From Liolophura sinensis (Eukaryota; Mollusca; Polyplacophora; Chitonida; Chitonidae), in the NCBI RefSeq assembly GCF_032854445.1, contig NC_088303.1:13649501-13713500 (forward strand): a stretch of DNA of 64,000 nt, given 5' to 3'. The notes below the pieces were generated by a model, which was given only the letters and a program-made list of their open reading frames with translations, was not told where the DNA came from and ran no database searches. Of the stretch, positions 47,096 through 60,000 are shown piece after piece. Numbering within the stretch: position 1 is the first letter of the stretch; every line of letters starts with the position of its first letter. Made by a program: the position numbers and the translations under genes.

Positions 47096-50000
47096 AATCT
47101 AAGCATATTTTAATGCTGAGATTGTCTGGTAGTTTAAGGGTCCTTCGCGAGAGTTCAATCCCCAGCCATGGTAGGCCTGTACTTTGAAAATCTACAATCA
47201 TACCACTCTTTGGCATGAGACTTTTGTAAGTGAATTTGTAAGGCGTTACTTGGCTTAGGGTGAGTAAACATCAAGTGTAGTGGCAGAAATTATCATTTCT
47301 CATTTTGTGCTGAAATGGGTATATTTTTTGTAAGCAGTGAGTTTTGCTACATGTATGTGTGGCTAGGGCTCTATACAGATATTTGATGGAGAGCTTGTAG
47401 GGTATACACACACATGTTTCAGTAAAGCAGTTATTATCTGTGTAAAAGAATACAAGTTAAAGTGGAAACTGTTACATTGTAACATTGTAGATGTTGTGTG
47501 ACAATTATTTATAACATAGCAGTGACTGGAGGGCCTCCTTCAAACTACAAGATTAAAATTGTGACCTCCACCCCCCTCCTAATTGTCTTTTACAAGGACT
47601 GGCGGATAATATTTCATACTTATGTACATGTATTTACAGTACAAGTAATTATGCTAGATGTTATTCAAGTGACTGCATAGGGTAGACTAAAGTGTTGTTT
47701 CAATGAAAATTTGGTGGTAAATGTATCCTTAATATTAACTGCCTTAGAAGGCTATACATTTACAGTACCCAATAGCAGACTGTGGTAAACAATTTCTGCT
47801 GTTAATTTATATGTTAACTTACTTTGTTTTGTGGAAGACTACTTAAAGGCTATAAACTCAGTTTTGTATAAGTTTATGCCCATTTAATTCATTACATTCA
47901 AAAGTTTAAGTGTGCTCTCTTTATGTAAAAAAAACAAAGGAACGAAACAAATGTATTAAATATACTGTTTTGTGTATGTTAATATGTTACCATGTGTCAC
48001 TGTTCTCACTTACATAAATATGACTAGCCATACATGCTCATTTTATGAACTCTTATTTAGTGGCTTCATTTGGTTTTATAAGAGGTTCTCTCCCTTGGTC
48101 AGTGGGACATGAGACTTTTGAATGTTTGTTGTGGTGCTGCCCCCGGCAACAGTGACTACAGATCAGATAGTGTGACAGGGAAAATCAATCTGTCTGTGTC
48201 ACTTGCTATGTCAACTCTGTGAATCTAACCACTTTCCCTGGCAGCTAGTTAACCTGTACCACAACCTGTGGGGACATGTTCCCATAGGTATACACTATAG
48301 AGACTGGTGTTATACTCGTGAAGAAAACATGCTCACAGTGGGCACAGTCTATACATATACCTGTTACATGCATGACCTTGTCTCAGTATGTATGTATAGA
48401 CTCACAAGAAACAAAATCACAAGAAATTTCTTGTTTGCTTGGAACAAATATTATTAAAATTTGGAAGAAGTTATGTGTAAAGTTATATACCTGTAGTTTA
48501 TACTGGTTTTAATCCCTAGCTTGTTAAATATCACACATTTTGTTTTTTGAATGCACTGTATGCAAGAAACACATTGGGGAGATAAGTTTGGCACTGTTTG
48601 TAAGGAACAAACTTTGCTGACTTCATAACAGAGCATAATTTTATCAGTGTGAACGGAAGAAATTTGAAATATGTTGAGTTACCAAACTTACCAGTACATG
48701 TATAAATCTATGTAGTTATTACATCACATGTACTGTATGTAAAATTATGCTCCAGGCCTACATTTGTAGACAATGATAAATTTCTATAAAGCAATTTCCC
48801 TTTACATGCTGTTCAGACACAGATGGTAGTAATCTGGATTTGAAGATTTTCTGATCATGCAGTTCATGTGGTGGTGATCAAAGAGCTGTTGATTTGTATG
48901 TTGGATGTGGTGTTAAATACTTTCGTGGTAAATATTTAAAACAGGGGACTTAAATGAATTCTTTTTCTTCATTATTCATGAATGTAAATAAGGAACTTTT
49001 TAAGACTTTAATACATCAGCATGTATTAAGAACATCAGCAACTTTTTTAAACATAAATACATCAGTCCATAACTCCTGATCATAGACTGAACCAGAACTT
49101 GAAATCGGACTGTCTCATTTGCAATTTTCACCTATTTTTCCTATATCTCCCATGTTAATTTTGTCAGAATAGGGCACCTTAAAGACCCTGAGACACCCAC
49201 CGGGCTAAACCTATGTTTCTGATGAACAAAATCATATATATGTAAATATACATTGATGTGAAAGTAATAAGCTTTTCCAGTATATGAACAGAAACATTCG
49301 AGGTTGTTCTTTGGAAAAACTGCTCATCATTAAGTTAACAAGATTTAAGCAGATAATCATCAAACAAAGGCTGTGTTGTGGGGGAATAATGGATGTACCA
49401 GTAAATTATTTACCACCATTCTGTGGACCATGCTGTTTGCTGTGTAAAATATTAAGCAGACTGAAATGGTTGTATCACTGATTGTGGATTGAGGAGGTGT
49501 AGTTATCAGTGATCACTTAGCCACACACCTGTCCGTCGTTACTGTTGTTGGGGGACGAATCTGCCTACCATGTTATAATTGAAGCAGTTCTAAGAAGTTT
49601 GTTAGCATGTGACACATATAAAAAGGAATAGGCATAGTGTGATGCTGGATGTTAAATGTAAGCCAAATCAGCCTAATAGCATTGACTGTATAATTATATG
49701 ATAACTAAGATTGATTGCAAAGGATATAGAAAATGTAAAGACTCTGTTATACTGATATACATGTTGTAATATAACACATAACAAAGAGGAAGATGTGTAG
49801 TGTATATGTAAGCTAGTGCATGATACCTTCATACTGTACTCTGTATGACATGTACATATGAAGTGTGTATTCATGGGACTTCTCTCCACAGCATATACCT
49901 TTGGTATCCTTATTAGAATTATAAATATACCAATGTATTAAGTGCTTTGGTGAGTGTTTCTTACAGTAGCAGATTTATCTGTTTGTACCATATACAAATT

Positions 50001-52331
50001 GTTCTTAGGAAAGAGGCCTTTATGGAAACAATTCAGTTGTCTATCCATCTATAGTACTGATGACATCACATTTTGCTTTATATTTAAGTACCATTCTAAA
50101 GGATGTGAAACCAGGCAATACTGTAAAGCTTTTGTTCTTTGTGAACACATGGGCAGGCATATTGAATTATTATTGTCCTGGCATTACAGTTATTAGAAAT
50201 ACAAGTATTTCATTTTGTTGATTTGTTTGATAGGAACTAATAATAACTGAGTTAATAAGATATCATAGCATCTGAAGAGATCAGTGCTAACGTTGTCCTG
50301 TTTCATCAGCTGAAGGATTTTGGATGACTGATTTTGAATTTTGTGGTAAAAAAATCTTTTCTGTGAAAATGGTTCTTGTTTATATGAGGAAAAAAAGTTT
50401 CTAACTGTTTCAGTTTGCGGCTGTTTTCAGATGTCTTTCTGGTACACGTCAATTAAATGTTTACATGTTCAGTGTACGCCTCATCCAGCATGCTATTAGC
50501 ACCAGCTCTTAACAACCCAGACTATCAGTTAATCAATAAAGCAATCAATTTACCTGATCATTATTGACAGTTAATGGCATTTTACAAGATATTTGAAACC
50601 ACTGTTTTTACCTGTTAACCCAAATGAAGGTGTAGTTTGCTGTAATTACCTGGTGATTATCTTCTACCATGGAAGTACAATGTATTACCTAACAAGTAAA
50701 ACCAGCCAGAATTACATTGTACCTCATGGTTGGCTAGGATTTGCTGGATCATTACCTGGACGGAGTTTGCCAGTTACCATACAATACTGATGTCCCATAA
50801 ATCAAGATGAGACATCTTTTGTCTGTGGAGGTAAATGGTTGTTGGATCATGCTGTTACTACAGAAACATATACAGGTACCTTAATCTATACAGGCTGAGC
50901 AAACATCAGTTTAACCAGTGCTGATGGATGTTTTATGACTTTTGCAAACCCACATCAGGAAACTTGTAATAGGAAAACATTGAAGCCTACATGTAAATCG
51001 GTTGATGTTTTTTTTTGATAGAAATTATGGATCATCGCACAGGAAACAATTGAGGACAATGCAAGCAAATGTTGGTTTAACTTTCATAGTTGATGAACAT
51101 GATGAAAAGTAAATTGGAATTTATAGTCTTTTGGTCCACATTTTATTTTTAAAAAATTGTATGCAGGTGAGTTTCTGTTTAAAGTAGTGATGCTGAGTGT
51201 GTGATATGCTGGTTGTTCAAGCAATGTGGACATAATTAACATCCTACTTCATTGTTCTGCATGTGTATACATATATAGTAAACAATTGCATTGACATATT
51301 GATGGTGCTTGCGTGATGTGAGCGTATCAATGTACTGCTTGGAAACTTGTAGCCAGCATGAATTTATGAATAACACAGTTTGATGAATAGGTGTCGGAGA
51401 TGTGAAAGGCAACCAGGGGTTTTACTTTGTTTAATAGCCCGAGCTTACGCACTTGGTACAAATACAAGTACTGGAGATTGGTAGAAGTCACTCGACAGTC
51501 ATTCTGTGGTAATGGCAGCGAACAAGTTTTTGATAAATGTGACTATGTACTAGACAGCCTGTCAGACGATAACACCATTATTTGAATAAAAGCATCTAGA
51601 TTTCCACTACGACTGCAGTCTTCCACAAGACTAATTCCATGTCTCAATGTCCCATAGGTGTAAATTGCGTTCGGTATTACTTGTTCTGGTACAAGTTTAC
51701 AGGTGAGAGCTCCAGATGTCTGAGTCGTAGGACTGTGTAACAAACAAAGCGTTCAATAACAACAGGCATTAGGAGCCTATTTGTAGTGGTCAAGTGAGCT
51801 CTATGCGTTTAAAGATACTAGTATCTGGTAGACTTCTCAACCCCTTGATATGCAGTCTGCAAGTGCTGTAATACAGTGTATGTTAAGAAGTGGACAACTG
51901 CTGGCTTGAAATCATCACAGTATAATTCATGTGACATTTATTATTCTTGGTTGCTGGTATTATCACCAAGATCTATTGAAGGGCTGAAGTGAAGGGCGTT
52001 TTTGGTGACTGCAGTTGGTGACCACGATATCCTTTCAGCAGTTGATCGATTCCATATTAAATTAAAGGCGTGAATTACTCTACATGTACCTGTGGTCATT
52101 GGATTTATACCCTGTCCTGATGGCGTTACAGGTTTTATGACATTGTTCCTGCGTGATGAATTATTATTGCACTTATCATTTCATAAGGATGGACATTTTT
52201 GGGACATATTTATAAGTTTGCATCTATGGAAAATGCAGCTGAGGAGGACATCACGTTAAATTGAATTTTATCCAGAGAGAGAGAGAAGATATTGAAGCAT
52301 CATCTGCCATTGTGTGCAAAGGTGCCAGATA
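47096..52331. other. Non-coding region upstream of the dynein exons
   Basis: No exon of a recognisable family was found. A tRNA-like stretch near 47125-47170 (AGTTCAATCCCCAGCCA with a weak A-box) may be a decayed SINE head. ACATGTA-type runs are frequent, and a short (GA)n tract lies at 52275-52287. Short ATG-to-donor frames such as 50807 (8 codons) look like chance. Confidence 0.4.
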
Positions 52332-52382
52332 ATGGCTGTAGCTGGGAAGTGGAAATATATTTCAAACATTATGATGAAGAAG
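52332..52382 (+). CDS. Weak candidate alternative first coding exon of the dynein gene
   Basis: An ATG with A at -3 and G at +4 opens 17 codons (MAVAGKWKYISNIMMKK) ending AAG/GTAAAT in phase 0, which would join the exon at 55465 in frame. The short basic/aromatic peptide is the kind seen at the start of DNAH5-like proteins, but a 17-codon frame with a donor can arise by chance. Confidence 0.25.
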
Positions 52383-54077
52383 GTAAATTCTGAATTTTTC
52401 TTCATGTTATTTGTACTGTACAGGCACTTTGTTATGGTGGATATTTGCAGTTTAATTCAGTATAGATTTGGTTTGTGTGCCAGGGGCTTAGTTTTTGCTT
52501 TCAGCATAATTTTGGTGTCCTATCATGGTGTTGTCTTCCTGCAATATGTACATTTAGGTGTCTGATATACTGTATATACATCACATGCATAAGGCTTCCT
52601 GCGACATTAGAATGACAAGCTGGAAGACCATGCTGAAGACACACCCAGGCAACTGATGATTCACACATACAGTTACTTACATATATTGCCAACCAAAAGT
52701 TTGGCCATACTGTTGTGCTGGTAAGGGCTGAATGCTATACAAGGAAGAACAGATCTTCATAGCCAGAATTGTAAATCAGCACTACTTGAGGTTGAACATA
52801 GATCTTCTAGTTGTGAGCAAAGGATCTGAGTTTGCGTAGGACAGGGAGACAAGAATCAGTCTACATATTTACATATTTACTATGTGTGGGTGGTAATTAT
52901 ACCTACACATTGCTCACATGTAGCCAGTGATGGGCCAAAATATAACCAACATGTCAACAGGCAATTTATACTGATAAGTACTGGACATTGGACAGTAACA
53001 TTAACAAGCAAAGCAATATACCGCTACACATGTACTTATTTGGTACCTACAGTGTTAATAACTTGTCAATCAAAATGACGTGCGTCAAGTTGTTACATTT
53101 GGAATTCAAAGACAGAGCTAAATAAGGCCAATGCCAGCAGGTGGGTGACCTAGCTATCACTGACAACTGTTATACAGTATTAAGGCTTACATTGTCTAAT
53201 ACTGTTGGACTTTGGAAATGAACATAAAGAACAATAGTCTGCTACCTCCAACTGGTGTAAAGTAACATGTCAATCACATAACTTGTGTCAGGTTTCAACA
53301 TTTGGATTTTAGTTGGTGACTTATTATTGCTATCTGCAGTGCACTCTGGACATGGCTATACACATTGCCTGGTCACACAAAAAGTAGGTTTGCTTAGACT
53401 TGAAGAAATAGACAATGGATGTTATGTCATTCTGTAATCACAATGGAAATGTGCCATGGTAGATTACTATTACTGTTATTTTAATCTGCAGAGAACATTT
53501 TTGTTATAAAGAGAGAACTAAATTAGCCAGTGAGGCTTTGTGTTCAGCTGTGTGCTGTAACGCTGAGCAGTTATTACAAGTTGGCAGACAGAAGTAAGGC
53601 ACAACTGACAAAGGAAAAACAGTTCCAGGAGAGGCTATTGAAAACCTAGATGTGTGTACCCTTGATGAAAAGTCTAGCTGCGGATATACATACAGAGTGG
53701 CATAGGGACATTGTTCATTGTTAAGACTGAGTCCAGCAAACAGCTTAGCAGTGTTTGTCACAGCTTTGCCTGTTTCACTCAGCCCATAGGTTTAACCTTG
53801 TCTGGCAGGAGTACAGCAGGGAGCCATATTCCTACCTGTTCTGTTTGATATATTGCTACACCAATGTTAGAACTGGGACTTAAGGTGTGTTAAACGAACT
53901 CAAGCTCGCACAGTTGGTGTGTTTGTTTTGAGTGATTATCTGTGAAAGTTACAGTTGTGCATTTTGTGGAGGAAGCATGTACAGGCATGAGTGGAAAGTG
54001 GACATTAATTATTTGTGACTTTGGATTTTACCCAAGTTGATACCCTCATTCCAAGGCCTGTAACACGATAAACAACT
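52383..54077. other. Non-coding, probable 5' UTR or upstream DNA of the dynein exon
   Basis: No mobile element or exon was recognised. The last bases before 54078 (ACACGATAAACAACT) give a good start context with A at -3 and G at +4. Confidence 0.35.
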
Positions 54078-57000
54078 ATGGCTTCTCAGCCAGCCTCAAA
54101 ACTCCGCAGAGATGATTTACTGGTATGTTTTGGTGTTTAAATTTGTCATATAATACAACATGTATTACATTATGTATTACATATGTTGAAAGTTAATGTA
54201 CAAAATACATGTACGAGCCAAGCAGACTGTGACATGTAGGAGCAAGTTGTTCAGAAATGTAGTAGGACTTGAATAGGCCCAGTATTACATTTTTGTCAAA
54301 TCTAAGGTGGATGCATTTACTTCATATTGGGATATTACACTGGTATTTATATTTAGGCTTGGTTTAACCTTACTTCAAATTCTCCATGAACCATTAGTCA
54401 AAATCTCTTGTCCACAGTCATGATATATTACATGTAGTTGTGTATTTCTGTAGTATTACCAATTAACCACAACTTGTAATATCAAATAGACTTGAACCAG
54501 TTAATAACTGACTTGAATTAAAGTGCATGGGATTTGTATAATGTCATTTATAATTATCCCATTAAGAAATTAGCTAAAAGTGTCAGTCTGTACTGTATTC
54601 TTCTCTTCAACAAATATATTGATTCAGACCTTTTGAGGGTCTGAAGGAAGGTCAGCTGTTTGTTAACTGAGTTTATCAACCCGCTGTAAATAAAGTCTAT
54701 CAATCAATCTATTCATCGTATATTGACAGCATTGTCCACAAGTTTCCACAGAAATGCCATTTTTACATAGTGGATAGCCATAGTGGATTTGCATTTTTGA
54801 ATTTTTTCTTGCATCTAAATTGTTTTTTCAAACAAGTGAAACATTCTTGAACATTATAACATTATAGACTAACTGCGGAAGTTACCATTTACTGAATATT
54901 AATGTTTAACAAAAGCAAGTTGTTTTCTTACTTGCTTGTAGCGTACATCTACTTTTGACATTTATGTAACATTGAATAACACAGCCTGTCCATGTAAAAT
55001 TGGAAACTTTCCCTTCATGTAAATATGTTCAAGAAAAATTCTTGGGGGCCTCCATGGCTGAGGTGGCTAGCATGAGCCTCTCTCCAATGCGGTCACTGTG
55101 AGTTCAAGTCCAGCACATGCTGGCTTCCTCTCCGGGCGTACATGGGAAGGTCTGCTAGCAACCAAAATTCTCGCCCTCATTACGAGTACAGCATACTAAC
55201 ACCAATCAAATAAACCCAATAAAATAAATTCTAGGGCTTTGACTAATGAAACAGTAACCTTGTCAACCATTTTGCATTCATGCATTCATGTCTACTTCAG
55301 GCTGTAGTTTTAAATCATATATAAGTGTAACATTGATAGCGTTATCATTTTTCACTGTGCACATGCATACATTTTGTGAGGACTTGTGTTCATTTGTCCA
55401 ACTACAGTATTCCGAAGAGACTCCCAATGTTGTGTCTAATTTTCACTTCTTCTTCTGTTTCCAGCAAAAACTGAAAGAAGAGCGAGATGCCAAGCGAGCT
55501 AGCCTTGATGAGCGGCACTGGTACATTCTGCAGACGGTGGCAGACTGTCTGGTCATGGAGCCTGCTGAGGTGGAGGACGCCATACTAGAGGGCAGACAGG
55601 TACGGCAGCACCATTGGCACTCAAATACATTTACATGGCACTTTTAACTACAGTCAATATTTGAAGAAAATTAGTGTGGTCTACATTTCAACTTTTCTGT
55701 GTTTAAATTTTCTAGTATTATGCCAATACCCACTTTGATTTAAAGTTATATTTGTTGGCTTTCCTGTCAATTTTGCATGGTGTGGTTTAAATTTACATTT
55801 GGTATAACTCATATATGATAAGTTTATGCTAACCTGTGACCAATTTGTTCCTTTATTTCATATTTTGTCTGTAGTTGTCTACTAAATTCTTTCATTTGTC
55901 ATCATTTGACTCAATCTTTTTCTGTCATATACGTGTATGTGATATCTATTTAAGAAGCTATGTAATTAAATACTTTATTTTTCAGATTGAGATCATTGAC
56001 AAATTTCTGGCAGAAAACGGCAGTAGTCAGTTGATGTTTTATTACCAAGAGCCAGAGGTGGAAAAAGAACCAGGTAACACTTTATGTGTATCATATTGTT
56101 GTTGATTAGGCTATTTTTTGTTTCCTTTTGATGATTTGTAAAGTAACTTTTGTTTTTCTGTTTTTATTTTTTTTATTTAGGTGAATAACTCTTAAAATGT
56201 AATTCAAAATATAATGCAGATTGGTCCTTGCACGATCTCTTGCACCTCTAATTGGTTAGATTAGTCCCATTTTTCGACTAATAAAGGGGGACATGCACTT
56301 TAATACTATTTCAAAGAATGCTCCTGTTGACTAGAAAATTAAGGTCAAGCGGTAAACTGTGGAGTTTCTTATATTGATAATCTGCAACCCTGCAGTTCCT
56401 GAACAAGGAAATAGCAATTCTGATCAAAGGTGCCTTAGTTAAATAAGAATAGGTCCAATAGACATACATTTAAATTTTTGGAGTTCAAAGTATAAATTTT
56501 TTCATGGCAGGGTACAAGAAATTTAGAGGCTTATAAATGAGGACTCTTTTTGGTGGTCATATAACCATATGAACCATAATTCCTTAACCTCTTTGCATAT
56601 CAAAGAGCAACTTTCAGTGCCATCTGTGCACAGTTATAATTGGATTTTTAGAGACAAAGCTACATTGGTTTTATTGGCCATTTTCAGTGCGTCCCAAAAA
56701 CTGTAATTTTAACAGTCTACGCAGAATAATGCCTTCAGCGTAAGTCCGAATAAACACCTTGCAGACACGAGAAAGGGTTGAAGAGTTGGAGTAACAAGAT
56801 CATAAACATACAACACTGCAAGACATGTAGTTGGACGGCAGATATGTGTTTCTGAGATGGCTCTTTAACACATATTGTATGCTGATAAATCTTGTGTTTG
56901 AAAGCTGACATCAGTCCAATGAAACAGTATTCAACACATTTGCAACATTCATTAACAAATATATGGCTACAATGACTAAGCCAATGACAGAGCAACTTAT

Positions 57001-60000
57001 AATGGTTAATACTGATGTTTAAACTGGCACAGAGTTTCTGTAGACATTGGATAATTCAATTTGAATGTTATTTTATGCAATGTAACATTTTACCTTTCAG
57101 CTGTAGAGTTTCGATTACAAAGCTCTTCCGTGAAAACAGGTGATAAGACGGTGCTATATTCACTAACATCCACTTCAGAAGTGTACCACTACAGTTTTCT
57201 TCCTCTATATAGCACAGGTCATATGCACTGCAGGTCTTGGGGTCTTATGTGTACCAGTCTCACAAAAGCTACATCTAGTAGCTAATCTCTATATTGGTTT
57301 GTTGCTAACCATAGATCTGAAGAAAAAAAAAAAGCCTCCTGCTTCAGATTTTGGCAAGGGACATTGACTCTTTTGTTTTGAAAGGAAAAATTTTGATTGG
57401 TACTCTTTTCAAGCAATGGCAAGTCATCTGATTTTCTTAGACTGAGAGTGCTTCTTCAGATCTAGTTGGTAACAATTTTTATACAGAGCAGCTCCAGGAT
57501 CTGGGGTCAATTCAACAAAATCATTTCTGACTTAAATCAAAAATTTAAATACGATCATAAAGCTTATATTTCTGCTTAAGAAATTGAAATTTTGTTCACC
57601 TCATCAGTACCAGCTGAAGACAAAAATGTCAAAATTTCTACTTCGAGAACCTCATTACTTGTTATGCATTGTAACGAGGTTTTAAACTTAAGTCAGAAAC
57701 GGCTTTACAGAATCGGCCCCTGGCTTTTTAGTGGGATTCAGGTCTCTGCTAACATTTCCTCCTGCACATACATGTATAACTCAGCTTGGCTTATTCTAGA
57801 GCATTGCGATACCCATTTGCTCATTAGTATTGAGGCAAGTGAGAGGCAACCTGCAGCCTGACAGTCAAGTAGTTGGATGTGCACATAGCACTGTTTAATG
57901 TTCGTTATGCTACAACCTTTGGTCTATGGATTTTAATCACTTGTTTTTCATTGTTCATGAACATTTAGACATATCATTTGTTGTAGTTTTTTGAAAGCAA
58001 ACCTACATTTTTGATTGCGCTTGTACTGCTGGATTTGTATGATATAATTAATTGATAAGATACATGTACAGTAGGAATATCTACATGCATGGACGTTTTA
58101 TCTTAGAGGGAAAAACAGTACGTCCTAAAGAAAATAGAGGCCATAGTAGATATGCTTTGTGTTAACCCTTGTCCTAACTGGTGGCCATGTCGGGGTTGAT
58201 CAGCTTATGTTTGTTTTAATCCCAGTGGAATGTCCCACCTGGAGGAGGGTTAACATACTTTTATAAGCCATGAAGTTCATATTTCTAGTAGCCTCTTTTA
58301 GATTGAAGTACACATTCATTATGCTTGGTGGATTATCTTGGGAGAATTGCAGAGAAGTTATAATATACACGTACAGACCTAAGTATAATAGACAAAGTCA
58401 TATCTTTAGTACACATGGTTTAGTATTGTCTGCGGTACACTAATGTAAAATGTAAAAGCTCTGAACATGTGCCAAACGCTAGATCTGCAACAACAGCTTT
58501 CTGTAATTCGTGCTGATCCTTATAATAAAGTCCATAATGCTTCTCAAGGGACGTCTGTCATTTTAAATAGCAAAGCTGGATATATGTTTATATAGATTTT
58601 TGATTTATGTTTTGTGTTGGATTGCGGGAAAGCGGTGTAGCAGTGTTCTGTAATTTAAATACCTGTACAGATATTGCTCATACAGAACTCCTCTAGAAGT
58701 ACAGGAATCTTTCATGGTTTTATACCTGCAATGATACACGCAATTTTGTACGTCATATAAAATTGTTAGTAGTTATAGTTGAATTGTAATGTTATGTTGA
58801 AAATTGGTAACTAGATGTAGAATGAAGGTACATATATTGGTCATTTAGCTGCAATAGACTCTCAGCTTGATAGAATTATTTTCTGAGCTGCTATTTATGC
58901 TTTAATGGTGTCCAAGATGGAAAAGTTGAGCTCTGAGTAAAAAGATGGATGTAGAAACAAATTTTGTTTGTGTTCTGGCTCTAGATGACACCATTTGATA
59001 CTTACACCTTGATCGTGTTTGTTGCCTCATAATGACACCATATGACCAGTATACCTTGATGAGCGTAATATCATGTGTTGGTAATTTCTTTAATTGCAAA
59101 CTTATATTCCAACAAGCAACGGAGGGAAAAGAATTTGGCTTTGTTTCTTGACCAAAATAGCACTGTAAGAGTACTCTATTGTAGTTGGCCAGCCCAGTCC
59201 AGCCTATTGATTTATTTATTAATTTGATTGGTGTTTTATTCTGCACTCAGAAACCTTCCAGGGTTCATTTTGTTCAAAGGTATATCTTATGGTGTCATCT
59301 AAGTGGGTCAGTTAAAAAACAAAGGCTTTTAAAGAAGCGAAGTGGACTGCTTACATGTTCTTTTACTTGTGGGCACATATACGTATGTACTGTCTAAAGT
59401 CAGACTGGAGACATTCTGATTTTGAAACAAAACTGCTTAATGTTACAGCAGCTTAAAATTCACAGAAACTGTCCTGGAGCATGTTTCACACAGTGCCTGT
59501 AGTGTTGCATGCTCGATGGCAACCAGTAACCAGGTCTTGTGTAATTCTGCCGATATAGCTATGGCATCTCTCATGCCAGTATTTCCATGACATCTCTCAT
59601 GCCAATATAGCGATGGCACCTCTAATGCCAATATATCTATAACACCTCTCATGCCAATATATCCATGGCACCTCTTATGCCAATATATCCATGACATCTC
59701 TCATGCCGATATTTCCATGGCATCTCTCATGTCAGTATATCCATGGCATCTCCAGTATATCCATGGCACTACTAGTACCAGTATATCTTTGGCACTACTC
59801 GTGCCAGTATATCCATGAGACCTTCAATTATTGCCAGTATATCCACGGGATCTTTGGCATCAGTATATCCTTGAGACCTCTTATGCCATGGCACTTTTCT
59901 GTCTCATGTTAGCCTATACTTTTCAGTTTACATTGGAATGTTCAATATACTTTTATACATTGATGCTGTACATGTGTACCATCACTTACTGTATATACTT

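Noticed and set aside
50807-50830. Eight-codon frame from ATG to a GTAAAT donor
   Set aside because: In phase with the dynein exon but too short to separate from chance.
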